Of a stretch of 5,697 bases of DNA, positions 1 through 5,697 are shown piece by piece; position 1 is the stretch's first letter; each line of letters starts with the position of its first letter. The notes under the pieces were generated by a model, which saw only the letters and a program-made list of their open reading frames with translations, was not told where the DNA came from and made no database searches. The position numbers and the translations under genes were made by a program. This stretch comes from an uncultured Eubacterium sp. (GTDB taxonomy: Bacteria > Bacillota > Clostridia > Lachnospirales > Lachnospiraceae): NCBI GenBank assembly GCA_946412445.1, contig CAMKHH010000088.1, positions 1 to 5,697 on the forward strand, read 5' to 3'.

Positions 1-1193
1 CTATCATAGCGGTTCGCTATAATCGCATCACACTTTTTCTTAAATTCTTCCAAATCATTAACCACTTCGCTGCCAAAGAATGTGCTGCCATCCTCCAACG
101 TCGGTTCATAGATAATCACAGTTGCTCCTTTGGCTTTTACACGTTTCATGACCCCTTGAATGGAGCTCTGGCGAAAGTTATCACTGTTACTCTTCATCGT
201 CAGGCGATAGACACCGACCAGAACCGCTTTTTCCATACTGCTGCTATATTCTGTATCTTCATCATAGTCATAATAACCCGCCATTTTCAAAACACGGTCT
301 GCGATAAATTCCTTACGTGTTCTGTTGGACTCGACAATGGCCTCTACTAAGTTCTCAGGTACATCCGCATAATTTGCCAGCAGCTGTTTTGTATCCTTCG
401 GCAGACAATATCCGCCGTAACCAAAAGATGGATTATTATAATGGCCTCCAATACGCGGATCCAGACATACACCATCAATAATCTGTTGTGTATTCAACCC
501 TCTTATCTCGGCGTAGGTATCCAGTTCATTGAAATAAGAAACCCGCAAAGCCAGATATGTATTGGCAAACAGCTTAACCGCTTCCGCTTCTGTAAATCCC
601 ATGAATAGCGTATCAATCTCTTCCTTGATAGCACCCTCTTGAAGCAATCCCGCGAATATATGTGCTGCCTCTTTCAGACGTTCATTCTCCATATCCGTGC
701 CGATGATGATACGGCTCGGATATAGGTTATCGTAAAGTGCTTTGCTCTCCCGCAGAAATTCCGGACTGAAGAGGATATTTTTACTGCCCGTCTTTTCTCT
801 GATACTCTCTGTATAACCAACCGGTATTGTGGATTTAATAACGATAATCGCATCCGGATTGTATGATATAACCTGTTTTATGGCCGCCTCAACAGCTGTA
901 GTATCAAAGTGTTGTGTAGTTGAATCATAATTCGTCGGTGCCGCAATTACAACAAAGTCCGCATTACTGTATGCTTTCTCCGCATCCAGCGTTGCTGTCA
1001 GATTCAGCGGTCTTTCCGCCAGATACTTTTCTATGTATTCATCCTGTATCGGAGATTTTCGACTGTTAACAAGTTTCACTTTTGATTCGATAATATCAAC
1101 ATCTGTCACGATATGGTGCTGCGCTAATAATATTGCAATCGACAACCCGACATAGCCCGTTCCGGCAACTGCTATACGATACTGCTTACCCAT
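1..1193 (-). CDS. ugd: UDP-glucose 6-dehydrogenase (partial, C-terminus cut by window edge)
   Basis: Cytoplasmic enzyme that oxidises UDP-glucose to UDP-glucuronate with two NAD+, supplying acidic sugar for the polysaccharide. The frame is open from ATG at 1193 to base 1 (397 complete codons, no stop). The N-terminal Rossmann motif GTGYVG is at residues 11-16. Residues matching the family's catalytic set are all present: T122, E145 and E149 (SPEFLRES), K207, N211, the nucleophile C263 in [13 protein letters not shown], and D267. The sequence resembles the short E. coli-type Ugd (388 residues). By comparison about 20 C-terminal residues are missing, giving an expected full length near 415. Residues about 306-319 form an acidic, tyrosine-rich insertion relative to E. 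coli Ugd as I recall it. Y75 aligns with the E. coli Y71 phosphosite. It lies 29 bp downstream of the sugar phosphotransferase and is probably co-transcribed with it. A UDP-ManNAc-type dehydrogenase is less likely given how close the match to Ugd is. Confidence 0.95.
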   Translation of the reverse strand, partial: MGKQYRIAVAGTGYVGLSIAILLAQHHIVTDVDIIESKVKLVNSRKSPIQDEYIEKYLAERPLNLTATLDAEKAYSNADFVVIAAPTNYDSTTQHFDTTAVEAAIKQVISYNPDAIIVIKSTIPVGYTESIREKTGSKNILFSPEFLRESKALYDNLYPSRIIIGTDMENERLKEAAHIFAGLLQEGAIKEEIDTLFMGFTEAEAVKLFANTYLALRVSYFNELDTYAEIRGLNTQQIIDGVCLDPRIGGHYNNPSFGYGGYCLPKDTKQLLANYADVPENLVEAIVESNRTRKEFIADRVLKMAGYYDYDEDTEYSSSMEKAVLVGVYRLTMKSNSDNFRQSSIQGVMKRVKAKGATVIIYEPTLEDGSTFFGSEVVNDLEEFKKKCDAIIANRYD

Positions 1194-1198
1194 TCTCT

Positions 1199-1205
1199 CT
1201 CCCTC
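1199..1205 (-). promoter_or_regulatory. Ribosome binding site of ugd
   Basis: The minus strand reads GAGGGAG, five bases before the ATG at 1193. It supports that start, which is followed closely by the Rossmann motif. An AGGAG at 1215-1219 is too far away (21 bases) to serve this ATG. Confidence 0.6.
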
Positions 1206-1222
1206 TTTCTTCAACTCCTGTT

Positions 1223-2638
1223 CTACGCCGCCCCATCCCCGGAAAACATTCCTTTGATTGTCTTAAGGATAATCTTTAAATCCAGCGCAAAACTCCATTC
1301 CCTGATATAGGACGCATCCAACTTTACAACTTCTTCAAAATCCGTGATGCCGCTCCTGCCGCTCACCTGCCACATCCCGGTAATTCCCGGCTTGGCGGCC
1401 ATTCGTATCCGATGGCTTGGAGAGTACTTTACCCATTCATCCAATGTCGGCGGCCTCGTTCCAACTATGCTCATCTCACCTTTTAGCACATTGAAGAACT
1501 GTGGAAATTCATCCAGGCTGTGATTCCTCATGAAATGTCCGACTCCTTTAATGATCCTGGGATCATTTTCTATCTTGAACATCATTCCGTCTCTTACTTT
1601 ATTTTGCTCCATAAGTTCCTTCTTACGCTGGTCGGCATCCATATACATGCTTCGGAACTTATAGATCTTGAAGGTACGTCCGTTCTTGCCGATTCGAATC
1701 TGTGTATAAAAGATTGGTCCCGGAGATTTGATAAAGATAATAGGGCCGGTAAAAATGCAGATAAGAAACGTACATACAGTACCTGCCAATCCGCCGCAGA
1801 GATCGATCAGGCGTTTCAGGATCGCCTGACGGCAATCCATAGTATTAACCGTATTTGTAATGACCGTATAGCCCGCAAGATTTTGAATCATCTTCCGGGT
1901 TGATTTTAGCTCATCAATCCTTGCCACCCGCAGATGCACCGTAATCCCCATAAGCTCGCAGGCTTCAATCAGTTCTTTGGGGGAATTCAGATTTTCCTGG
2001 AGATTAACAAATATCTCATCCACCCAATTTCTGCACAGATATTCTTCTGCATTCTCTTTGCGGGCAATAACGGGTATTCCTGCATAATAATCTCCTTCAC
2101 AGTTCTTATCCAGAATGATCAGTCCCATAATTTTCAGGCCATATGTATTGTTTTCCCGGATAATTTCCACTGTCTTCGTAGCCAGTTGACTGGAAGTAAT
2201 AATAATCAACGCCCGGTTTCCATTTTCCTGAAGCTTCTTTTTAAGGAAATCCTTCCAGAACACTCTGAATATGTAACTAAATACAATATGTAACGTCCAT
2301 GCCACAAGAAATACGGTTCTTGAAAACTTTTGTGTAACTCTAAGCAGGTAAATAATCATAAGAAATACGGCCCATACCTCGCTGGTATGTAAGAGCGCTG
2401 CCTTTAATTCTTTCAGATAACCACGCCGCAGGATATTTTTATAACTGGAGAAAAATATTCCCACCATGAATTCAAGTGGAAGCAGCAACAGCGCCGCATT
2501 CTGGTACAAACTGTATTCAATCTCTCCCATGCCATGGCGTATAATGATTGCCAACAGGTAGGAGAGTTCTGCACATATGATATCAATCACTATGAAATCA
2601 CAGTGCTTCATCCAACCGCTGCTAAATTTCCTGTACAT
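1223..2638 (-). CDS. Polyprenyl-phosphate sugar phosphotransferase (WbaP/WcaJ-like initiating transferase)
   Basis: Membrane enzyme that moves a sugar 1-phosphate from a nucleotide sugar to undecaprenyl phosphate, the first committed step of repeat-unit assembly. The 471 residues fit the long bacterial-sugar-transferase form. About four hydrophobic segments (roughly 12-33, 44-63, 86-100, 108-127) come first, then a Rossmann-like CoA-binding-type domain (about 141-240), then the catalytic domain (about 273-471). That domain begins with KRLID (275-279) and a membrane-associated hydrophobic stretch (282-303). It then has SPGP (305-308), KFRSM (327-331), the catalytic Asp-Glu pair D376-E377 in SLDE, VGTRPP (392-397), KPGITG (416-421) and SGRS (426-429). 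All expected motifs are intact. The donor sugar cannot be read from the sequence; glucose- or galactose-1-phosphate is typical of WcaJ/WbaP relatives. It sits 34 bp after the Ig-like gene and before ugd, in the same operon. Confidence 0.95.
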   Translation of the reverse strand: MYRKFSSGWMKHCDFIVIDIICAELSYLLAIIIRHGMGEIEYSLYQNAALLLLPLEFMVGIFFSSYKNILRRGYLKELKAALLHTSEVWAVFLMIIYLLRVTQKFSRTVFLVAWTLHIVFSYIFRVFWKDFLKKKLQENGNRALIIITSSQLATKTVEIIRENNTYGLKIMGLIILDKNCEGDYYAGIPVIARKENAEEYLCRNWVDEIFVNLQENLNSPKELIEACELMGITVHLRVARIDELKSTRKMIQNLAGYTVITNTVNTMDCRQAILKRLIDLCGGLAGTVCTFLICIFTGPIIFIKSPGPIFYTQIRIGKNGRTFKIYKFRSMYMDADQRKKELMEQNKVRDGMMFKIENDPRIIKGVGHFMRNHSLDEFPQFFNVLKGEMSIVGTRPPTLDEWVKYSPSHRIRMAAKPGITGMWQVSGRSGITDFEEVVKLDASYIREWSFALDLKIILKTIKGMFSGDGAA

Positions 2639-2648
2639 TTACAATCGT

Positions 2649-2654
2649 CCCCTT
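2649..2654 (-). promoter_or_regulatory. Ribosome binding site of the sugar phosphotransferase
   Basis: The minus strand reads AAGGGG ten bases before the ATG at 2638, supporting that start. An ATG just upstream of this motif is out of frame with the gene. Confidence 0.55.
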
Positions 2655-2672
2655 CATTTTGATACAGCTCAG

Positions 2673-3431
2673 CTACTGCACCGTTACCTTCAAAACGGCG
2701 GTATTGGAATTGTTCCCATCACTGTCCACGACATGATAACGTACTTCATAGGTTCCGGCTGTACTGCTGTGTACCTCACCCTCAATCTGTATATTGCGGT
2801 ACAGTTTTTCTTTCGTGTCTTTATCATCCTGTATTTCTTTCACATAGCTCAGTGCATAAAAAGTACTTCCAACCGGAATGGTCAATTCATATTCTGTTAG
2901 ATAGAATCTGGGACTTCCTGCCGGTAAAGCGGCAATCGCCGCTTCATTGGCCGCCTCTCCATCAGACGAGCTTGCCGGCGCCGTAATTTCTGTAGAAGAA
3001 TCCACGGTCTCTTCCGGATTTCCTTCTCCGTTTGTTTCACCTGCCGGAGTCTCTGTCTGTAAATTTTCCTGATCTTCCGCATACGCTTCGGCAGCTGCTG
3101 CACCGTTGGCCTGATATTCTATGATTCTGGACTTTTTCGTCACATTGTTTTGCTTGTCCCTCGCCGCATAGACCACAGACGCTTTCGTCTTATTCACATC
3201 GGGAAGGATGTATTCAATCACAAGCGAGTCGGTTACGTCCCCGTCCTTCTGATCGACGGCCTGTACGCCCTCGAGTAGGGCATCGGTATCCGTTCCCTCC
3301 ACATAGGTTACATCCGCATCCGGAATCGTAATCTTGGGACCCTGTCTGTCTCCCGTAATATATATGACAGCCACACCTGCCCCGAGCAGGATGCAAAGTA
3401 TCAGCATAGCTGCCAAAATACCTTTTTTCAT
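2673..3431 (-). CDS. Membrane-anchored protein with two Ig-like domains, function unknown
   Basis: I do not recognise a characterised homologue. The 252-residue protein starts with two lysines and a hydrophobic stretch (about 4-25), either a signal peptide or an uncleaved N-terminal anchor, so the rest should lie outside the cell. Two beta-rich regions follow. Residues about 31-106 contain AVDQKDGDVTDS and a later YAARDKQNNVTKKS, the pattern of DUF5011/cry22-type bacterial Ig-like domains. Residues about 174-252 end in AGTYEVRYHVVDSDGNNSN plus a terminal beta strand, a second such domain. Between them, about 109-172 is a low-complexity Ala/Glu/Thr/Ser linker, probably flexible and exposed. 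No sortase motif, lipobox or C-terminal anchor is visible. Its ATG overlaps the kinase stop codon (ATGA), and a strong AGAGGAG lies eight bases upstream, so it is expected to be made together with the kinase. A role in polymer export or wall attachment is only inferred from context. Confidence 0.85.
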   Translation of the reverse strand: MKKGILAAMLILCILLGAGVAVIYITGDRQGPKITIPDADVTYVEGTDTDALLEGVQAVDQKDGDVTDSLVIEYILPDVNKTKASVVYAARDKQNNVTKKSRIIEYQANGAAAAEAYAEDQENLQTETPAGETNGEGNPEETVDSSTEITAPASSSDGEAANEAAIAALPAGSPRFYLTEYELTIPVGSTFYALSYVKEIQDDKDTKEKLYRNIQIEGEVHSSTAGTYEVRYHVVDSDGNNSNTAVLKVTVQ

Positions 3432-4183
3432 ACCTTACTCTCCTCTGGTTTTTCCTCATACTTGCCCTGATACTTTCCGTAATGTCTTCCGTAATATTTT
3501 CCATGATATTTTCCACGGTACTTCTCATAACTCCGTTTGTGCATGTCGACTTTATTCAAGACCACACCAAGAATCGGGCAATTGCTTTTTTCCAGCTGTT
3601 TTTTCACCTCCTGGGCAAACCGGTAACTGATGACGCCTGACTCGATTACCATGATGGCTCCATCGCAGATTTCTGCTATAATCGCACTGTCAATAACACT
3701 TCCAAGAGGCGGTGTGTCGATAATCACATAGTCATAGACATTTCTAATGGCTTCAGTTAAACTTCTAAAATTTTTTCCGCCTAAGAGTTCGGCTGGATTC
3801 GGCGGAAATGGTCCCGAGTATATAAGGTGGAAATTTTTAACGCTCGTAGCGCAGATTGTCTCCTGGATGGTGCACTGTCCCGTCAGGAAATGCGTCAGTC
3901 CCATAATCCCCTTCTGGCTTACCTTGGTTCTTCCCATCAGCACGGATTTTCTGAGGTCGGCATCAATCAGCAGTACATGTTTTCCACTCTCTGCCAGGGC
4001 GATAGCGAGCTGCATACTGATGCTGCTCTTTCCCTCATTCATCGTACAGCTTGTGATGGCAATCACTTTCTTGTCTTCACCACAGAATTGAAAATTGGTA
4101 CGCAATGATTTATAGGCCTCTGATATCTGATATCCCATCGTCTCATTCTTTACTGTTACCTGGTTCACAACTGTTTCCTCCAT
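3428..4183 (-). CDS. cpsD: CpsD/CapB-type bacterial protein-tyrosine kinase
   Basis: Cytoplasmic BY-kinase that works with the CpsC-type membrane adaptor. It autophosphorylates on C-terminal tyrosines and controls polysaccharide chain length and export. The 251 residues show an N-terminal E-x2-K-x2-R at E22-R28 (a variant of the EX2RX2R oligomerisation motif), Walker A at about 45-54 with core NEGKSS, Walker A' VLLIDADLRKS (70-80), and Walker B VIIDTPP (153-159). The Walker A has Met-Asn where many relatives have Pro-Gly or Pro-Asn before EGKS; the key Lys52 is kept. The C-terminal tail (219-242) carries eight tyrosines (219, 222, 226, 230, 231, 235, 238, 242) in a GKY repeat. The absence of membrane segments, and the separate adaptor gene just upstream, mark it as the Firmicutes split form rather than a fused Wzc. 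The start overlaps the adaptor stop by one base (TAATG). Confidence 0.96.
   Translation of the reverse strand: MEETVVNQVTVKNETMGYQISEAYKSLRTNFQFCGEDKKVIAITSCTMNEGKSSISMQLAIALAESGKHVLLIDADLRKSVLMGRTKVSQKGIMGLTHFLTGQCTIQETICATSVKNFHLIYSGPFPPNPAELLGGKNFRSLTEAIRNVYDYVIIDTPPLGSVIDSAIIAEICDGAIMVIESGVISYRFAQEVKKQLEKSNCPILGVVLNKVDMHKRSYEKYRGKYHGKYYGRHYGKYQGKYEEKPEESKV
3440..3446 (-). promoter_or_regulatory. Ribosome binding site of the Ig-like gene, inside the kinase gene
   Basis: The minus strand reads AGAGGAG eight bases before the ATG at 3431. It lies within the last codons of the kinase gene and fixes the start of the Ig-like protein at the overlapping ATGA. Confidence 0.75.
3461..3520 (-). repeat. 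12-bp imperfect tandem repeat encoding the GKY tyrosine tail
   Basis: Five consecutive 12-bp units (3461-3472, 3473-3484, 3485-3496, 3497-3508, 3509-3520) share a core close to TTTCC followed by a variable part ending in TA or TG on the plus strand. On the coding strand they give four-residue steps of the form G-K-Y-x, with one unit reading G-R-H-Y. The copies differ by a few bases each, so this is an older, partly diverged repeat and not a fresh expansion. Confidence 0.8.
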
Positions 4184-4920
4184 TATTTCCTGCGTACTTT
4201 CTTATTCTTTTTCTTCGTACCTTTGTGGTCTTCTTCTGAAACCGGTATTGTTCCAAGCGTGCTTAATCCCAGATACCGTTCAACATCTTCACTGGTTTTA
4301 ATCGTGTCATTCATCAAATAGACCACCAAAACCACTGCCGCGGCAGCGACCCCACCCAGCAAGGCGCCCATGACTCCATTTCTCTTGGTCCTCGGTCCTA
4401 CCGGATGTTCCGGAATATTGGCTTCCTCCGCCACATTGACAGCCTCGATGCTCATGACAGTCTGGATATGCTGTGCCGCCACATCTCTCACTGCGTCTGC
4501 AATCTGGCAGGCAAGGTATGGATCCTTATCCGTGACCTTGATTGTCACAATACGGGTGTCGGGCTGCGCTGTCACACTCATCTTTGCCAGCAGAGCTTCG
4601 GAATTCATATGCAGTCCCAGATTATTGATGACCGTTTCGCTTACCTTACGGCTTTTGATGAGTTCTGCGTAGTCTTTGGTAAGCAGTGTACTTGCCTGCA
4701 GGTCTCCGTTCGTCACATTGACACCGTCCTGCTTTGCCAGGACATACATCTTTGTCGTGGATTCATACTGCGGCGTGACCATCAATTTGTTGAATAATAT
4801 AACCGCCAAACCTAATATGGCTGCAGATAAAAAGATAATTCCCTTCTTACTCCACAGCTCTCTGATCAGTTCCACTAAATTGATTTCGATTTCATCTCTG
4901 TCCTGTTGATTTACTTCCAT
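4183..4920 (-). CDS. cpsC: CpsC/CapA-type Wzz-domain membrane adaptor (kinase modulator, chain-length regulator)
   Basis: Polysaccharide co-polymerase of the Firmicutes type. It sits in the cytoplasmic membrane, and its cytoplasmic C-terminus binds and activates the separate tyrosine kinase. The 245 residues contain a short cytoplasmic N-terminus with the usual Wzz start (EINLVELIRELWSKK, about 12-26), TM1 (about 27-47), an extracellular loop (about 48-180), the Pro-rich segment IPEHPVGPR before the second helix (169-177), and TM2 (about 182-203). The tail has NDTIKTSEDVERYLG followed by LGTIP, typical of the family, and ends in a strongly basic stretch (about 233-245). The length is normal for CpsC/CapA. 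The gene lies 9 bp after the phosphatase, and its stop overlaps the kinase start (TAATG), which suggests translational coupling of the two partners. Confidence 0.95.
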   Translation of the reverse strand: MEVNQQDRDEIEINLVELIRELWSKKGIIFLSAAILGLAVILFNKLMVTPQYESTTKMYVLAKQDGVNVTNGDLQASTLLTKDYAELIKSRKVSETVINNLGLHMNSEALLAKMSVTAQPDTRIVTIKVTDKDPYLACQIADAVRDVAAQHIQTVMSIEAVNVAEEANIPEHPVGPRTKRNGVMGALLGGVAAAAVVLVVYLMNDTIKTSEDVERYLGLSTLGTIPVSEEDHKGTKKKNKKVRRK

Positions 4921-4926
4921 TCTGTT

Positions 4927-4932
4927 CTCCTA
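4927..4932 (-). promoter_or_regulatory. Ribosome binding site of cpsC overlapping the cpsB stop codon
   Basis: The minus strand reads TAGGAG six bases before the ATG at 4920. The TAG is the stop codon of the phosphatase gene, so the site is built into the end of the upstream gene and supports the chosen start. Confidence 0.75.
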
Positions 4933-5652
4933 AAGTTCCTTCCCTAAAATAATGGATGGGTTCTCACGTAAAATATGTCCGGCATACCCTGTGCCCATCT
5001 TTTTCTCTATATAATCCGCACATGTTCCCATCTGCGGGATGCGTCTCGTAGTTCCGTGGGCATCACTTCCCACAAAGTCCAGCAGGTCCTCCTGCATCAG
5101 CTTTCTGCAAAAGCGTTTTACGGCCCATCCGCCTTTTCCCAGTATACTCTCTGCATTCACCTGTATCATGCAGCCCATCTGCCGGAGACCGTTCACCAGT
5201 CCCGGATCGTCCATCATGCAGGAATACCGCTCTACGTGTGCCAGAATTGGCTGGTATCCGTTCGACAACAGACTATAGCAGCGTTCCTTTATGTAAGCCT
5301 TTGTATCTCTGCCTCCGAATTCTGTCAGAACAAAGGAAGAACCAGCAAGTGTCAGATGTTTTCTGTATTGGAAGACCTCTAACATATCCATGCTGGTATG
5401 CACTTCACAACCCAAATAAAGATGCAGCTCCGGCAATATCTGCTTCGCTGCCTCCCGGAGTGCCTGAAATTGCTGCTCCATCTTTTCTTCCGGAGTTTCA
5501 AACATCTCCTTGCGGTAGTGGGGTGTCAGAATAATATTCTGCACGCCGTCAGCAAACTCCATCCTTAACATGTTTAAACTTTCTTCCATCGAACTTGCCC
5601 CATCATCCACCTCAGGCAGGATGTGGCAATGTATATCACATATATTTCTCAT
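4930..5652 (-). CDS. cpsB: CpsB/YwqE-type PHP-family protein-tyrosine phosphatase
   Basis: Metal-dependent cytoplasmic phosphatase that removes phosphate from the tyrosine tail of the CpsD-type kinase, giving the off arm of the phosphorylation cycle. The 240 residues fit the family, and the PHP metal-site residues are all visible. They are H8 and H10 in DIHCH, D17 near EVDDG, H45 in TPHY, E83 in GCEV, E111 in LTEF, H139 in AHVERY, and D197 and H199 in GSDAHG. This is the same order and nearly the same spacing as in pneumococcal CpsB. It belongs to the PHP/amidohydrolase-like fold, unrelated to low-molecular-weight Cys phosphatases. It is the first gene visible in the transcribed direction and lies just upstream of the adaptor and kinase it is expected to oppose. 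Whether it is the true first gene of the operon cannot be seen, since only 45 bases of upstream sequence remain. Confidence 0.96.
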   Translation of the reverse strand: MRNICDIHCHILPEVDDGASSMEESLNMLRMEFADGVQNIILTPHYRKEMFETPEEKMEQQFQALREAAKQILPELHLYLGCEVHTSMDMLEVFQYRKHLTLAGSSFVLTEFGGRDTKAYIKERCYSLLSNGYQPILAHVERYSCMMDDPGLVNGLRQMGCMIQVNAESILGKGGWAVKRFCRKLMQEDLLDFVGSDAHGTTRRIPQMGTCADYIEKKMGTGYAGHILRENPSIILGKEL

Positions 5653-5657
5653 AACCT

Positions 5658-5663
5658 CTCCTC
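5658..5663 (-). promoter_or_regulatory. Ribosome binding site of cpsB
   Basis: The minus strand reads GAGGAG five bases before the ATG at 5652, followed by AGG. It supports this start, which directly precedes the DIHCH motif. The remaining upstream bases (5664-5697) are AT-rich and hold no gene. Confidence 0.7.
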
Positions 5664-5697
5664 AAATACATGCATAATATGATTTGAAATTAAAAAT

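Noticed and set aside
1520..2293. Plus-strand open frames of 127 and 119 codons opposite the sugar phosphotransferase
   Set aside because: They lie wholly within a gene whose every catalytic motif is intact, and their products have no recognisable domain. They are antisense shadows.
2897..3103. Minus-strand 68-codon frame rich in Arg/Lys/Gln
   Set aside because: This is an alternate-frame reading of the low-complexity Ala/Glu/Thr linker of the Ig-like protein, which explains its skewed composition.
3421..3428. Run of T on the plus strand that could suggest a terminator
   Set aside because: On the coding strand it is the Lys-Lys codons at the start of the Ig-like protein, and there is no GC-rich hairpin beside it.
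3214..3528. Minus-strand open frame of 104 codons in another frame across the kinase/Ig-like junction
   Set aside because: It overlaps two well-supported genes, and its product has no domain-like pattern. Part of its length simply reflects the 12-bp repeat in another frame.
4370..5534. Plus-strand open frames of 77-135 codons opposite the adaptor and phosphatase genes
   Set aside because: Both opposite genes are full length with all family motifs. The plus-strand products show no coherent pattern.
5674..5679. TATTAT on the minus strand, a possible -10 box before the phosphatase gene
   Set aside because: The expected -35 position falls at or beyond the window end, and AT-rich sequence gives such hexamers by chance. 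A promoter cannot be supported.
1..5697. CRISPR array, insertion sequence, tRNA/rRNA, riboswitch or anti-phage system
   Set aside because: No spaced direct repeats, transposase motifs, RNA-like folds or defence domains were seen. The window is almost fully covered by polysaccharide genes with gaps of at most 34 bp.

Overview
The window is one strand of a surface-polysaccharide (exopolysaccharide or capsule) operon from a low-to-moderate GC Gram-positive bacterium. Every supported gene lies on the minus strand, so transcription runs from the right edge to the left edge. The organism is most likely a Clostridia member of the Lachnospiraceae type. This is inferred from three things: the split membrane adaptor plus separate tyrosine kinase (the Firmicutes arrangement), the strong AGGAG-type ribosome binding sites, and the residue style of the sugar transferase. 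Genus cannot be told from the sequence.

In transcription order: (1) 5652-4930, a CpsB/YwqE-type PHP-family protein tyrosine phosphatase; (2) 4920-4183, a CpsC/CapA-type Wzz-domain membrane adaptor; (3) 4183-3428, a CpsD/CapB-type bacterial tyrosine (BY) kinase with a tyrosine-rich repeat tail; (4) 3431-2673, a membrane-anchored or secreted protein with two Ig-like domains and no assigned function; (5) 2638-1223, a polyisoprenyl-phosphate sugar phosphotransferase that starts repeat-unit synthesis; (6) 1193 to beyond the left edge, a UDP-glucose 6-dehydrogenase cut by the window end, so its last 20 or so residues are missing. The genes are packed tightly: 9 bp gap, 1 bp overlap (TAATG), 4 bp overlap (ATGA), 34 bp gap, 29 bp gap. 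No terminator and no convincing internal promoter was seen.

The genes form a coherent start to a Wzy-type pathway. The dehydrogenase supplies UDP-glucuronate, the phosphotransferase loads the first sugar phosphate on the lipid carrier, and the adaptor-kinase-phosphatase trio controls polymerisation and export by cycling tyrosine phosphorylation. The same four regulatory and precursor genes occur together in Bacillus subtilis ywqCDEF, where the kinase also phosphorylates and activates the UDP-glucose dehydrogenase. The dehydrogenase here keeps a tyrosine at the position matching the known phosphosite of E. coli Ugd. Glycosyltransferases, flippase and polymerase are not in the window and probably lie beyond the left edge.

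This is mostly a recognisable, ordinary locus. The parts most worth a second look are the Ig-like protein embedded by overlap between kinase and phosphotransferase, the regular 12-bp/4-residue tyrosine repeat in the kinase tail, and the acidic tyrosine-rich insertion in the dehydrogenase.
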